DNA of 64,000 bases from Anadara kagoshimensis (GCA_021292105.1 CM037864.1:12323898-12387897), one strand, 5' to 3'; positions 1 through 11,890 are shown, counted from the first letter of the stretch. A program made the numbers and translations. The notes: a model not told the origin generated them from the letters alone.

Positions 1-732
1 TACTAAATTCTCTTTTTCAGATTTTTCCCTCAGCTTTCTCTTTTATGCCTAACTTCTATGGGTTTTTTTCACAATCACTTTGCCAATTTTCACTTTCTGG
101 GGGAATTTTTATGCTTTGCTATAAACATTAAACAGCATTTTGGAGTTTTCGACCACCTTTTCCTTTTCACAATTTTGGCTAAAATGTTGCTCATTTACAC
201 AGTTGCAAGGACCCCAATCACATAAGATTGAGAAAGAAAGAGAGAAAGCTCTGATATTTCATGTAAGATTGATGAACCTTTCATACTGATGCAGCCAATG
301 TTAATGTTTACTTCTAAAGTACCTTTCCAGGGATTTTTCTCTGTTATTTATAGGGTTAGGAACAGGGATCCATTCCCAATATGAAAAGGCATACATTTTT
401 TTCCATTTTTTAGATAAAAATTCCCAAATTCAATATATATATGCATAAATATTGAGGAGGGAAACTGACAAAAACCCTATATTTTTGGCTTAGCTTGCAT
501 AATGGTGATGTGTATTTAATGTATGTCTGGAACAAAGGGGTGCAACTTGTATGAAACAAATCTGACTGTAAGAATATTATTGAAAGGTCTCAAAATGAGC
601 AAGTCAGTGTATCTGAAGATTTTCTAATTTTTTTTTCTCCTAATTTTATTCCAAGGTCCCTTTCCCAAAATGACCAATTAAATTACTGCTTTCACGACAC
701 ATTCTGTCCAGCTAAGAGAAGTTCAATTGACC
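1..732. other. AT-rich non-coding stretch
   Basis: No reading frame of note on either strand, and no recognisable repeat family or RNA gene. It is ordinary AT-rich intergenic or intronic sequence. Confidence 0.5.
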
Positions 733-976
733 AGGCCCCGGTTTCACAATCATTCCTTAGTTAAGATTTTCCTTAACTTAAATTTTGCAAATTTTTAAAT
801 CTTTATAATTTTGTTAATTTTCAAGATATTGAGGAATTTAAGGTGTCATTTTTAAGTTCACTTCTAAATTAAAACATCTGCATTTAGTTTTGACAAAAAT
901 ATTCACCAGTAGTTTCAAAAAGAGATTGCAAAAATTTGCTAAATTTAAGTTAAGGAATGATTGTGAAACCGGACCC
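733..976. mobile_element. MITE-A copy 1 (TTTCACAATC family)
   Basis: The left end reads GGCCCCGGTTTCACAATCAT and the right end is its reverse complement (GATTGTGAAACCGGACCC). The inverted termini extend about 45-50 bases (TTAGTTAAGATTTTCCTTAA inside). Length is about 245 bp with no coding capacity. The same element recurs four more times in the window. Confidence 0.8.
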
Positions 977-1664
977 AGTACTTACTGAGCCCTCTTCATA
1001 CTTACCAGTATTTGTAAATAAAATCATCACCAGCAGCTTGACCTCTCTCCAAATCGACCAATTTAACATTTTTCTCAACTTCTAGTCTATTGGACTCCCA
1101 ACTCTTTAAGTTTTGCTGTCTGTCTCCGAGTCAGGCTGTATGCTAATTCTAGTATTTTTCAGAGGGGCCTTTTTTCCAAATTCCAATGGTATTTTTTCAT
1201 TTTATAAGTTTTTAAGGAAGTCAGAAAAGCAAAACCCAGGCCAATCTTTAATTCATAGATCAAAGAAAATGAACTAAATTAACTTCATTTATAAAAAAAA
1301 AAATAATAATAAAAATTAAAAAAAAAAAAAAAAAAAAAAATAGTTTGGTGGACAAATAATCAAATAATAAAATACTGTTTAATCCATTCATGTCTGGCAT
1401 AGCACTAGATATTCAAGGTTTTAGATTTAAAAATAAAAAAAATTGTATCATATCATCCCGTAACTGTTTTAAAAAGCTAAATACGTTTTATTTTCAGACC
1501 GAGATGGTAATGGTATGTACTTTGTGTTAATAATTACGACAAAATGCATATGACATGATACAACATAATTTTCAAATATACATGTATCTATATCCTTGAA
1601 TAAATAGTGCCATAAAATGGCTAATAGCTACCTTCTGTTGACGATGGATAAATGTGACCAAAGG
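977..1664. other. Non-coding, with an A-rich tract
   Basis: AT-rich sequence with a poly(A)-like run near 1290-1340. No gene is seen. Confidence 0.5.
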
Positions 1665-1887
1665 TCAATGCTATATGAACCGCATTCCCTGGTCTGTGAC
1701 GTTGGATACCCTGGGGACATGGCACAGGACAGGGTAGCCCAGAAGAAATTCACATAAAATGTGGTCCAAGATGATCCAGCCATTTGCAGCTCAGAAACAC
1801 GTCGTCTTCTCCAACATTGTCCGCTTTGAAGAAGTCATGCAGGTGTCAGTTGAAGGCATCAGCTTTTGCATCGCAAATTGTGTCAAA
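1665..1887 (-). pseudogene. Possible decayed coding fragment, unrecognised
   Basis: This block is clearly more GC-rich than its surroundings. On the minus strand a single frame runs about 70 codons, interrupted by two TGA codons (after DAFN and after GPHFM). The composition is protein-like (HLHDFFKADN, FLSCKWLDHLG). I do not recognise a family and see no splice sites that would remove the stops. It could be an old pseudogene or exon relic, or chance. Confidence 0.25.
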
Positions 1888-2740
1888 TAAATTAAAAATG
1901 TCTTAGTGTGAGTCAATCGTTTTAAACAGTAGAAATATTTTATTTTTGTTGGACACAAATAGGAAGTACCTTGGTCATACTGAAATACAGAGTGGATAGG
2001 CTATAACCATAAATCCGGCTCCCAGTAGAAGGTAGCTAGTATTATTTAAAGCATATATATACGTAACCCGCAGACGGAAAAATTCCGTGTTAAAGATGGT
2101 TTTTTTTTTAATTTTTTAATGGCATTTATATGTAGTTTTATGATACAAAAATAATTAAATTGCAATATTATTTTGAAAAAAAAAATGAAATTGTGAAAAT
2201 TAAACGATCTAGGTCCTCAGCCCGGTAAACCCGTTTTCACAGTGAAAGTTTGACAATAATTAAAAACATGAGTGAAAGATAGTAAAGAATGTTTTAGTTT
2301 TTCAATAAGTTGATATTTTAAGGAAAATTAGACGCGAATAAATGGTCGAGGTATTCTACTATTATAGTCCACATCCTAAGGCCACTTATAACTATTAAAA
2401 GTACATATTAGAATTGTGTAATGATTTTTAATCCTTCAACTTTTTGGGACAATCGAAGTTGTATTATTAATCATAAAACTTTATAATTTCTTTGAAGTAA
2501 ATTTAATTCGCTAAAGTGACAGATTTTCAGTTTCAGATCAATAAGGATAAGCAGAGACATATAAAACATTGCGTTAAGAAAATAGTTCTAAACACTGGGC
2601 AAGTTTCTAACAAGTAAATAAATAAATAAATAAATAAATAAAATACTGATGGACAAGACAGTTATAGTGAAATAAGGAAATGGTCTACGGGAGACAACTC
2701 AATTTGAGAAAAGCAAAGAACGGGGAACCTGACATTTCAA
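1888..2740. other. Non-coding upstream of RPL15
   Basis: AT-rich sequence with an (AAAT)n microsatellite at about 2614-2642. No gene is seen. The 2700-2740 part is the likely proximal promoter of RPL15. Confidence 0.5.
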
Positions 2741-2752
2741 CTTCCTTTTCCG
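2741..2752 (+). promoter_or_regulatory. Candidate 5' TOP start and first non-coding exon of RPL15
   Basis: The pyrimidine run CTTCCTTTTCCG is followed directly by GTAAAT, a usable splice donor. Ribosomal-protein mRNAs start at such oligopyrimidine tracts, and a short non-coding first exon ending this way is common in the family. The coding exon has its own acceptor (AACAG at 4237-4241) and so needs an upstream untranslated exon. The match is by position and motif only; a 12 nt exon would be very short. Confidence 0.4.
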
Positions 2753-3825
2753 GTAAATCCCAGTCTCAACAAGGTGGATATTATTTTCACGAAGTTTATC
2801 CGTTTCATCTCATCACAATTATTTTTTAAACAACAAATTATATGTTCTTATAATAAAATTGATATATTTTGTAATATTTCTACACCATATTTTGACAAAT
2901 ACTCGATTTTTAAGTGATATTCCAGCGATTTTATATCGCATGAATACACGATTACAAAAATTAAGACTATCAATTCTACAATTTCATGGTGCATTGAATT
3001 ATATGTTCTTGTCGAAGGATAAAATTGCAAATAGAGATTTGTTTGACAGGTGTGCCGAGATAGTTGATTTGCGAGAGACCACAGTTTTCCTCAATTATTG
3101 GTCTTGTCAACCAAATTATGTTGTTTACCCCCCCCCCCTTCAATGAACTGCTATTTAGACGAGCATAGTGCAGGGATATTCAATTGGGTCGGCCATACTC
3201 ATAATTGTCAATTTTGACTCGATATATCTGCAAATTGGGAATTTTTTCATGCAACTGTGTTTAATATTTGGTAATGTTTATGATTTTAAATATGTTAGCC
3301 ACTAGTCTACAAAGTCACTAACTTGTACCATCTAGTGATCAACAATCTAGAAAAACAAACTCCAACATTGTTTATGTGGGCTAAAAGATATCTGAAAATG
3401 AAATATGTTTCAGAGGTTAGCATCTCCTGCCCCATATGACACCACAATTTACTGGAAGTCATTATAAGTTGATATTGTTACTGTCAGTTCTGTAACCAAG
3501 TTGAAACATTAAAGTCAGTAGATTTGTCTTTGTCAAATGTTTTCGTTGTTGGAAAACAGAACAACCCTATTTGATATTGCTGGAAATAGGAAATTTTGAC
3601 ATCAATTTTGGGATTTTTTTCAGAAGGGGAAGGGGCTGCCAAGAGGCGGGAGGGGCTGCCAAGAGGGACCGCCTGACCAACCTAAATTATATAGTAGATT
3701 AATCCCTGTAGTGAGAAATTAAATGTCTTGCTCAAGGACAATGTAACTGTAACCCAGGGTCTTCATCTTATATTTATTTGAAAGCTTTCTCTTCTACATA
3801 CACTCAATCCTCTTCACTGTTAATC

Positions 3826-4155
3826 GCTATGCTTTCTCAGTATGTAAGAGGTCGTGGGTTTGAACCCAGACTGGATCTGACCAAGACTTGTAAAGAGGTA
3901 GTGATTAATTTCTTTCACCAAGCACTCCACATTCAGAAATAAAAGCCACAGTTCCTTTGAAAGAGACCTTTAAAACCACTGCCCCATCTCATGGCAGTCC
4001 TGGCGCATAAAACTAAAAGAACCCTCTTTGCACATTGCCCTGAGCACACTGCAAAGGTATGAATTTCTGTCCCTTCACCTATAGTTGGTAATGTGTCTTA
4101 TATAAGTGGAATTTTCTTGACTGGGATGTAAAACCCCATTCAATCAATCAATCTC
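3826..4155 (+). mobile_element. SINE-1 copy in RPL15 intron 1
   Basis: Degenerate tRNA-like head (B box GGTTTGAACCC-like at 3857) followed by the SINE-1 body and the tail TTCTTGACTGGGATGTAAAACCCCATT. It ends in a (AATC)n-like tail. Confidence 0.7.
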
Positions 4156-4241
4156 TTAACTGTTGGATTTGAATATGCAAGTGTAGTTTTGACTTTTTCA
4201 TTTCTGTCAATATGTAATATTTACTTTTATTATTATAACAG

Positions 4242-4435
4242 AAAATACCCGAAAAAATAGAAGATGGGGGCGTACAAGTACATGCAAGAAATTTATAGAA
4301 AGAAGCAGTCGGACGTTCTGAGATTTCTGCTTCGTGTGCGATGTTGGCAGTACCGCCAACTCTCTGCCATACATCGTGCACCACGCCCCACAAGACCAGA
4401 CAAAGCCAGAAGACTGGGATACAGAGCTAAACAAG
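4242..4435 (+). CDS. RPL15: 60S ribosomal protein L15, coding exon 1 (ATG at 4264)
   Basis: This is the first coding exon of large-subunit ribosomal protein eL15, a component of the cytosolic 60S ribosome. Translation starts [17 protein letters not shown] and continues through [15 protein letters not shown], the family's conserved N-terminus. The exon follows an AACAG acceptor and ends at G|GTACAC in phase 1, with 22 untranslated bases before the ATG. Joined to 5639-5775 and 6558-6863 it gives 204 residues, the usual eukaryotic length, with no internal stop. All three junctions keep frame. Introns 1 and 2 carry a SINE and a hairpin element. The identification is secure. Confidence 0.97.
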
Positions 4436-4733
4436 GTACACATTGGGGTCAATTTGCATAAAACTGTTTTTCCCCTGCTTGTCAATTTTTCATACAGTTT
4501 ATTGATTTAATGGCAAAGTAGAACCCCAATTTTGCACCTGAACTTCATCAAACTTGATACTATTTTCTGTGGAAAGAACCATACAGAAGTCAAAAGCAGT
4601 GTTCAATCTTAGAGTTTTTTCCAGAAGGGCCATTTGAATAAACTTTACTCTAAAACACCACAACATCAATATTTTTGCATTCACCCTATGTTACATATGA
4701 ACCACAACTGCATTAAACCATGGCATCATTTGG
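4436..4733. other. RPL15 intron 2, proximal part
   Basis: Intronic sequence between coding exons 1 and 2. No snoRNA C/D or H/ACA signature could be made out by eye. Confidence 0.6.
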
Positions 4734-5152
4734 TAAATACGCAAAACCACACATATGTGGTTTTCTGACGTAGCTGATCGCACAAGTTTATTGTGCGGAC
4801 GGATACATTACACGAGTGTGCAGAGAGTGTAATGTTTGCATCCGCACAATAAACAAGTGCGATCAGCTACGTCAGAAAACCACATATGTGTGGTTTTGTA
4901 TTTATCACATACCCTACCAAACTAAACGAAAAGCTTTGTTTGGTTTAATCTGTAAATGATCGGTTTCTTATTATAACCAATGAATGACGTCATATTATTG
5001 TTGTCAGAAAAGGGAATTCCCCTAAAAGTAGTTTCGGCTACTATGGTGATACAGAATATTGTATTGCACATGTGCGATACAGACTTTTGTATCACATGGC
5101 ACAAAAATGTAATGTATTGCTATAGTAAGATCCAATAAGTATGTGATAAAAA
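4734..5152 (+). mobile_element. Long-hairpin element, copy A
   Basis: An inverted repeat of roughly 75-80 bp arms (4734-4818 and 4827-4903; AAAACCACACATATGTGG with GACGTAGCTGATCGCAC inside) is followed by about 250 bp bounded by TTTATCACATAC and GTATGTGATAAA. The internal part holds TGACGTCA and a small stem TGCACATGTGC next to GATACA. Two diverged relatives lie at 16391-16814 and 17648-18078. It sits in RPL15 intron 2. Confidence 0.65.
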
Positions 5153-5638
5153 AGGGATCAGTGCCATGGCGCCTTCCAGATTTTACACTGCTAAAGGCAA
5201 GTGAAGATATTCAAGTGACCCTTAATTTTTTTTTGTGAGCAGTACAATCTCATTGTAATGCACCTGATTAATTCACCACCTTCCTCATCACAACACTTAT
5301 TTTAAAGTCCCAAGATCCATTTTCCATGCTTTTCTTTATAAATGACAATTATCAAGTGTCTTGATAAAAGGCTGTAAAGCTGAAATATTGACTGAAAGCT
5401 AAATTTATATTATCATTTTCAAATGGATTTTCCCCTCGGGGAATAACATTAAGAAAGTTTTCTTTATAAAACTCTTGATTTATTGTCAAACCTGTTTATA
5501 ATGTCATTTATTAAATGAACAACTGGTAGGGATAATTTGAGGTTTTACTGTGTATGTATATAAACATAACTCCAGTTGAATGACCTTGTAATGCAGGTTC
5601 TGTGGTCTTCAGATCTTTTATTCTTTATATTTATACAG

Positions 5639-5775
5639 GGTATGTTGTCTACAGAATCCGTGTACGAAGAGGAGGCCGTAAACGTCCAGTGCCAAAAGGC
5701 TGCACATACGGTAAACCAAAAACTCATGGAGTAAACCAACTTAAATTTCAACGTTCTCACAGATCAATTGCAGAG
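5639..5775 (+). CDS. RPL15: 60S ribosomal protein L15, coding exon 2
   Basis: The acceptor TTATACAG precedes GG, completing the glycine codon split from exon 1, then [20 protein letters not shown], a hallmark segment of eL15. The exon ends GCAGAG|GTAAAA in phase 0. It encodes the basic central part that contacts 28S rRNA in the family. Confidence 0.97.
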
Positions 5776-6557
5776 GTAAAAATTATGAATTGTGATATGC
5801 TTAAACACAGAAAAAAGCACCTCTTACGATCGATTAAAATTCCATGTGGGCAGATCTTGTTGTGAGGAAGTTTGTCTGTCAATTCACTTGCCAAAGGTAG
5901 ATGGTTTTCTCTGGGTACTCCAGTTTCCTCCATCATTCTGGAACTGACTGTCTCAATATAAATGAAAGTATCTGGACTGAAATTTGAAAACACCATTACT
6001 CCACTCCACATGATATCCATTTAACTAACATTGATCCAGATGAGTTGGAAGCTTCAATTCAAGATTTTGATTCCAGGCAGTACATAGTTGATTCCATATC
6101 TGAAAGGTTCAAGTTCTGGTTGGGTCTGGTCAAGACTTCCAAATGCCAAATGGATGGTCTTAGCGATTTTCATTTTCTCCAGTATATCTTGGCATTTTAA
6201 AAGGAAAGTTATTGATCATTTGAACAAGATCATGAACATTATCACCAGCACATTGCTTGGTATAAATAACTGCAAGACCCCTTTTGCTGGTGATGTCTTC
6301 ATTCTGGTACAAGTTAATTACTCCTGCTTGGGATGTAATTCACTAGTGCTGTTGTAGGCAAGTATCGTTAAGCATTTTGAGAACTCTTAAGATAATTTGA
6401 CATATATTCAAATTGGAAGAATTTCATTCAGTTATAATTTATTAATACATAACAAATAATTAAAATGTCTAATTATGATTTTAAAGTGGCTTGGATGTAT
6501 TGAACATTACATATTTACACGACATTCGATTAATACACATTTACTGTTTTCTTCCAG
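5776..6557. other. RPL15 intron 3
   Basis: 782 bp intron from GTAAAA to CTTCCAG. It holds no recognisable repeat or RNA gene; the 6088-6357 open frame is chance. Confidence 0.6.
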
Positions 6558-6863
6558 GAACGTGTTGGCAGAAAGTGTGGAGGATTACGAGTTTTGAGCT
6601 CCTACTGGGTAGCCCAAGATTCCACATATAAATACTATGAAGTTGTATTGGTAGATCCTTTCCACAAGGCCATTCGCCGGGACCCCAAGGTCCAATGGAT
6701 CTGCAAGGCAGTCCACAAACACAGAGAAATGCGTGGACTTACTTCAGCTGGAAAGAGTTCCCGTGGTATTGGCAAGGGTCATGGTTTCAACAAGACCATT
6801 GGTGGATCACGTCGTGCCAACTGGAAACGCAGGAATACTCAGAGTGTCCTCAGAAAGCGCTAA
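6558..6863 (+). CDS. RPL15: 60S ribosomal protein L15, coding exon 3 and stop
   Basis: After CTTCCAG the frame reads [18 protein letters not shown], then the conserved [32 protein letters not shown] and [14 protein letters not shown] motifs, ending LRKR at TAA 6861-6863. It is intact. An AATAAA at 7307-7312 is the nearest canonical poly(A) signal seen downstream, which would make an unusually long 3' UTR; a non-canonical nearer signal is possible. Confidence 0.97.
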   Translation, partial: ERVGRKCGGLRVLSSYWVAQDSTYKYYEVVLVDPFHKAIRRDPKVQWICKAVHKHREMRGLTSAGKSSRGIGKGHGFNKTIGGSRRANWKRRNTQSVLRKR

Positions 6864-7479
6864 TTTTATTGTTTATCTGCAATTTATTACTGTATTTCTG
6901 TAAAATACATGAGGATTTCTGCGTCATTGTGTTTTGTTTTTGTTTCATATTTTTAGCCTCCCTTTATAAGTTGTCCACAATCAGATAGCAGAGTGTTTAT
7001 AAACTTTGGTGTGTTTAATCAGTGATTTTGTTACAAAATTTTAAAAACTATCTTCTGCCTTTTAAATTGGGAAAATTTGAAATTCTAAATACAACAAACT
7101 ACATAATGATGTGTTTGCAATAACTTAGGATCCTCATTACAAAGATCTTATATTGTGACAATATTTCACAATTTGTTGGTTAAGACAAATAGACTAGTAA
7201 TTTGCTAGTGTATCAATGTTGTTTTGGGATTTTAAGTGGTAAATTTGGAAATTTTAGTTATTTTCCTCCAGGGGAAACTACCTTTATTCAGTAGTAAATT
7301 CAGGCAAATAAAATCGCTGTTTATTAACGTATATACAGGTAGATGTAAGTAGCGTATGTGTATAATCATGCCAACTTGCGCTCTATTCATTACAATTACC
7401 TTAATAATAAAATAGAATCACTGTACACTTTGCCATCAGATAGTTGACGACCTATACTGCCATCAGATAGTGGACGACC

Positions 7480-7680
7480 TATACCACTAAGGTAGCTTAG
7501 TAAGTACTTAGTAGAGTGTGCTGTCCATATAATTATGGGAGGTTGAGGTTCCAACCCTTTCAGGGTCTGATCAGGAGTTGAAAATAAGTAGTGTCCGTTC
7601 TTTCACCCAAGTTTTCTGTGGGAAGAACAGACCATCTTGATAAGAGAATGAAACAAGTTGACATTAAACACCATTAACCT
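7480..7680 (+). mobile_element. SINE-1 copy, internally deleted
   Basis: Degenerate head (TTAGTAGAGTGTGCTGTCC and GAGGTTCCAACCC), body GTAGTGTCCGTTCTTTCACC and tail GACATTAAACACCATTAACC, with the middle missing. Confidence 0.5.
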
Positions 7681-8314
7681 TTTCTCCAAAGAGATGTATT
7701 TTGCAGAGAAGAGCTTACCTTGGTACTACAAAGAGAGGATGCCGTTTATCCATTCATTGCACCCTTTATTCAGGCAATTCAGTACTGTCCATATGACAGC
7801 TTGATCTGTAAAATGAAAAGTTGCTGGTTTGATTCCTAAATGCGATTATGGGAGCTAGAAATGTGATGCATTAGGCATAGAATATTAAGAGTCCTCAGTA
7901 TGAATTGCCCTAAGTCAATTGCTCTATAGATGGAATCACCACATGCCAGGCCTGAAGCATTGATTAAATTATTACCACCTGGATCCTAGTGCAAGAGGTC
8001 TCATTGCTTGCTGAATGTATGGTTTTCTCTCGCTTAAATTTCTTTTACCACCCCATATCAGGCTGCCTGACTGTTTGTGAAAGAATCTTGACTGGGATGT
8101 TGAACATAATTATTTCTGCAAAGTCTAGGGAATTTGAGCAGTAGTTCAAAGTGTTGGTCCACGGAGCACTTCTCACTAATTTGGTCTGAATCCCACTGGT
8201 AGACACTTGTGTAAATTGGTTTCAGTTGCTAAAGGTTTGTGGTTTTCTTACAGCACTGGTTTCCTCCACCAACCAGGAACTTAGTGACATAATGGTAACT
8301 GTAGTATTGAACAT
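7681..8314. other. Non-coding with decayed SINE-like fragments
   Basis: Fragments such as CTTGACTGGGATGTTGAACA (about 8087-8106) and GGTTTCCTCCACC look like old SINE tails. No gene is seen. Confidence 0.4.
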
Positions 8315-8472
8315 ACAGTCAATCCTGTCTATAAAGGCCATCCAAGGGAACGAGTAAAAGTGGACTTTATATATATGTTCAAATATGAATAAAGAACAAC
8401 TGAGATAAAATTCTACTGGCCTTTATGAGCAGGTGACCCTTATATAGAGGTGGCCTTTAAGGCAGGTGGGAC
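8315..8472. mobile_element. MITE-B copy 1 (CAGTCAAACCTG family)
   Basis: Ends CAGTCAATCCTGTCTATAAA and GGCCTTTAAGGCAGGTGGGA are imperfect inverted repeats. Internal words AAGTGGAC..TTTATA and TATGAATAAAGAACAA match the other copies. Confidence 0.75.
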
Positions 8473-9169
8473 TATTTATTCTTGTCATATTTGACCAGAA
8501 GGTTAAAGGTAGTGACTTTTATCAAGTGGAATATGAAGAAAATTGCAAGATATTTTGTATGATGCATTATTGCCATAAGCACATTGCAAGGACAAATCTC
8601 TCTAGAAATGAAAAGTCTTGTAGGGCAAACCCATTCACCTTGTGGTGGTAGGTGTAGCACACTAAAGAATTTTGCTACAATCCCAAATGTGCTGCAACAG
8701 TAAAAATTTCTGCCACTTCACCCAATTGACTGGTGAAGGACCTTTTGAGAAAATTTAAAGAATTTTCACAAAAAAAGGGGCCAAACCTCCAATTGTAGTT
8801 GCAACAGAAAATGTTTTATAGCATTTTCTTGGCATACAAAGTTCTTCGATATGAAAAATCAATAGGAACAATGAAAATTTACTGCAGAAAAGGGAAGTAA
8901 CTGGTATATTAATTTTAGCAACTTGTATCTTTTCTGATGTTTAAAACACCTTTGTTTTCTTGTTCAAATGGGACAAAATATTGACTGGTTGCTGATTTGC
9001 AATAGTTATCTCCCTTTTCATCAGGAATTAAGCTGCTTTAAAATGCATTTTTTACTGACCAGACTTTGGTAGATGCATTTTTCACTGACCAGATTTTGTA
9101 AAAGTTTAGCTATGTATAATATAGCGAAATATGCAATTAACAAATATGCAATAAAGTGAAATCAACTGT
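8473..9169. other. Non-coding stretch
   Basis: AT-rich with a short direct repeat of ATGCATTTTTTACTGACCAGA at about 9041 and 9073. No gene is seen; small open frames here lack any family likeness. Confidence 0.45.
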
Positions 9170-9400
9170 ATAATCAGAGTCTATAGCCGAGTTGTAGGAA
9201 TCAACCTGAAACTACAAAGTCTTTGTGGCCATGTCTGACCAATACTTGAAAATAAGTAGTGACTATGTTTGCCAAGAGCTCAACATTTAGAAATAAAAGT
9301 CACATGATCCTTTGGAAAGACTGATGTTTCGTGTAACAGTTAGTTCTGCACCATAAAGAACCCTCCTTGCACTTTGCTCCGAGTGCACTGCAAAAAATAA
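9170..9400 (+). mobile_element. SINE-1 copy, decayed
   Basis: Body words GTCTGACCAATACTTGAAAA, CAACATTTAGAAATAAAAGTC and AAGAACCCTCCTTGCACTTTG match the SINE-1 body; the tail is replaced by A-rich sequence. Confidence 0.5.
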
Positions 9401-9689
9401 TGATATTGCTGGACTTTTAGGTAAAATTGTAAAAAAAAGTTAGATAGCAGAAAAAATAAACTCTAGTCAAAACATACTAAATCTTGTCGCAAAGAAATTG
9501 AAATCACAAAATGTTCATGTTTTTGCCATCAATTGTGGCTATTAATTAAAAACATAATACAAAAAGCCAACAACTTTTAATGTAACAATTAACAAAAATT
9601 TGAAACAAATAAATAAAATAAATAAATAAACAATACAGCAAAGTTGTATAAAAATACTACCTATGTGACCTAAGAAATATGAACTTCAT

Positions 9690-9850
9690 AGCCAGGCGAT
9701 CTTTATATAAGAGTTTTTTTTTATTGAAATATGAAGAAAATTGACCCAAAAAACACTGGTCTTAATGGACAGGTGATCTTTATATAATGGTTCTTTTGAA
9801 TTGAAATATGTAGCAAATGGACCTTAAAACACTGGCCCTAATAGACAGGT
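9690..9850. mobile_element. MITE-B relative, decayed
   Basis: Repeated words ACAGGTGATCTTTATATAA, GAAATATGAAGAAAATTG and CTAATAGACAGGTGGTC resemble MITE-B interiors, but clean termini are absent. Confidence 0.4.
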
Positions 9851-10075
9851 GGTCAGAGGTGGATCCAGAATTTTAGAAAGGGGGGGGGGGGGGTCGTATA
9901 ATGTGAGAGCTGAAGGCTCAAACCTTCTAGGGGGGGGGGGGCCCGGAAAATTTTGAAAAAATGGCACAAAAATCCTGCATTCTGGTGCAATCTGAGCTGC
10001 ATCAAAAATCACCAATGAACAATAATGTATTATTAGCGACATGGGGGGGGGGGGGGGGGCTGAATCCGCCACTGG
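9851..10075. mobile_element. TIR element with CAGTGGCGGATCCAG-like ends
   Basis: The left end CAGAGGTGGATCCAGAATTTT and right end GCTGAATCCGCCACTG are inverted, and G homopolymers of 11-17 bases lie inside. About 225 bp, non-coding. It lies just downstream of the zinc-finger exon of the minus-strand gene. Confidence 0.6.
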
Positions 10076-10164
10076 TGGTGTTTGTTTAGAAGTGGTCTCT
10101 ATAGCAGGTTTTACTGAAATAACACTATATGAATTTACTAAAGCTTTAATATTGGTAGCTGTCC

Positions 10165-10613
10165 TTAACTTTGCACTGGAACAACTGTCGTTGCGTGTGT
10201 TTTTTCGTGCTCAGTTAGACTTTCTAAAGTTGGCAGCCGTATCTTGCAAATTTTGCAAGCCAGTACAGGCTGCAAAGCTCCCCAGAAACAAGTATGTTTT
10301 AGTAGTTCTCTGGCATGTAGGAATTCACAGTTACACGTGCCACACTTGTATTTTTTATCATTTACGGAATGCGTCATACAATGATTAATGCACTGCTGCG
10401 ATGACGGAAACATCATATTACAAACTCCACAAGTAAAACATTCATTACCGGGCGGTATTTCGCCAGGGACAACCTGACTGCTTCTTATATCTTCATTCTC
10501 ATCATTGTCAATATCTAATTCTATGGTACAATCATCAAGCTCATCGGATTCGCTGAGGTCTTCATCACCATTATCAAATTTAACATCATTACCGTCGTGT
10601 GATATACTAGTCT
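10165..10613 (-). CDS. Crypton-derived/zinc-finger gene, exon 5 and stop
   Basis: The acceptor CTATTTCAG precedes AG, completing a glutamate codon split from exon 4. An acidic stretch (about 45 residues rich in D/E, for example DELDDCTIELDIDNDENED) leads into three C2H2 zinc fingers. Finger 1 is CGVC..H..MTH, finger 2 is CGTC..KHTC, in which a Cys seems to replace the last His, and finger 3 is CKIC..EHEKTH. Translation ends at TAG 10165-10167. The exon gives the protein a plausible DNA- or RNA-binding tail after the recombinase-like N-terminus encoded about 12 kb away. Confidence 0.8.
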
Positions 10614-10884
10614 CTGAAATAGAGAAATATTGCTCATGCTGAATATTTTTTCAATTACAGTGTGCCAAGTTTGACTTGGTCATTTGACTTTTAATTTGAA
10701 TATTAAATATTTCTAATAGACGGTATATTTAGGTAAGACAGCATTTTTCATTACTATAAACACCTGGTACCCAGTATTACTATAATCTATCCTTGTATAT
10801 GAACGTTATATAACCTTACATTACACAATGGATATGTCTGTTTGACTATTGAAGGTTAACTGACCAGGTCAAATTTGATGCACT

Positions 10885-11035
10885 ATAACAAGACAATCAA
10901 ACAAAAACATACTAATCCATGTCCAAAACACAATCCCAAAAGCAAAGCCAAAGTCAAAACTTTGAAATAAGGTAAATTAAGTTAAACATGAACTTTCACC
11001 AGGGAAGTGAGGCTGGGTGCTCTGAAAGCATCAGT
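10885..11035 (-). repeat. Dispersed repeat R1 (AAGTTCACGTGTTTAAC family)
   Basis: Words AATCCATGTCCAAAACACAA, AAACATGAACTTTCACCAG and GAGGCTGGGTGCTC recur in both orientations across the window, at about 26015, 26945, 29155, 30560, 39470, 43770, 54775 and 55790. No termini could be set. Confidence 0.5.
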
Positions 11036-11699
11036 ACCTTCTGTCCAGCTAGCATTGCAAATGACAAAATGAACCTGCATCACATAACTTGATATACTGG
11101 AATCTTAAAATTTTAAAAAGAGGAGTAACTCCCAAAACTGGCCATTACCTGACACTGCTCATAACTTGCTTAAGAAATTGATTTTTACAATATTGGTGTT
11201 AAAGTTTTAAAAAGGGGAGTGCATGTATATCCAAAAAATGGCCATTACCTGACACTGCTCATAACTTATGAAAATTATTTTTACAATATCAGTGTAAAAT
11301 AAAGGGGAATAACTTCAAAAATGTTTCAAATAATCACTTGTGTGAGACACTCAACTAGTTTAGGATTTTAAAATGCTTTGGTGATGAGAGGTGTCAAACT
11401 TATCAAGGGGCATTATAACAAGGTTTTACTGCACAAATTTCTCACTTATTTTTATAGTAAAACTTAAATTTAACCAGTTGAAAAGTTTTAAAAGAAAGAC
11501 TGTGTTCAATCTAAAAGGGGCCACTGATCCTGATCCCTTATTTTGCAAAGTGACCCCATTTTTGAGGCCTTAATGGGCCAATCCTTATCATTACAATAAT
11601 GAAAAATATTAAAAAATATTGAAAAAAACTGCCATAAGCTCACAAAAAATACCCCCCCCCCCCACATAAAAAAAATCCATCAGATCAAATTTTTTAATA

Positions 11700-11890
11700 G
11701 GAGGTGCACATCTACATTATATCACAAAGATTGTGTGAAAGTTTCATGAAAATCAATTGAAGGGTTTAGGAGGAGTTGCGGATAAGAGATAGGTACCCTA
11801 AGGTGTAACGGAAGGACGGATGGACACACGGACAGACACCCCTATCACTATATAACCCCCCCCCCTACTTTTTAAGCGGGGGGTATAAAA
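11700..11890 (+). repeat. Dispersed GACGGAC-containing repeat
   Basis: GGAAGGACGGATGGACACAC, then ATATAACCCCCCCCC and AAGCGGGGGGTATAA. Relatives occur near 32740, 37264 and 40330. Confidence 0.55.

Noticed and set aside
1665-1887. Nuclear insertion of mitochondrial DNA (TGA read as Trp)
   Set aside because: The encoded words match no mitochondrial protein I know and the base composition is wrong.
2859-3146. 95-codon plus-strand frame in RPL15 intron 1
   Set aside because: AT-rich composition, ends in a C homopolymer, no recognised motif; treated as chance.
10041-10388. 115-codon plus-strand frame
   Set aside because: It is antisense to the zinc-finger exon and starts inside a G homopolymer of a TIR element.
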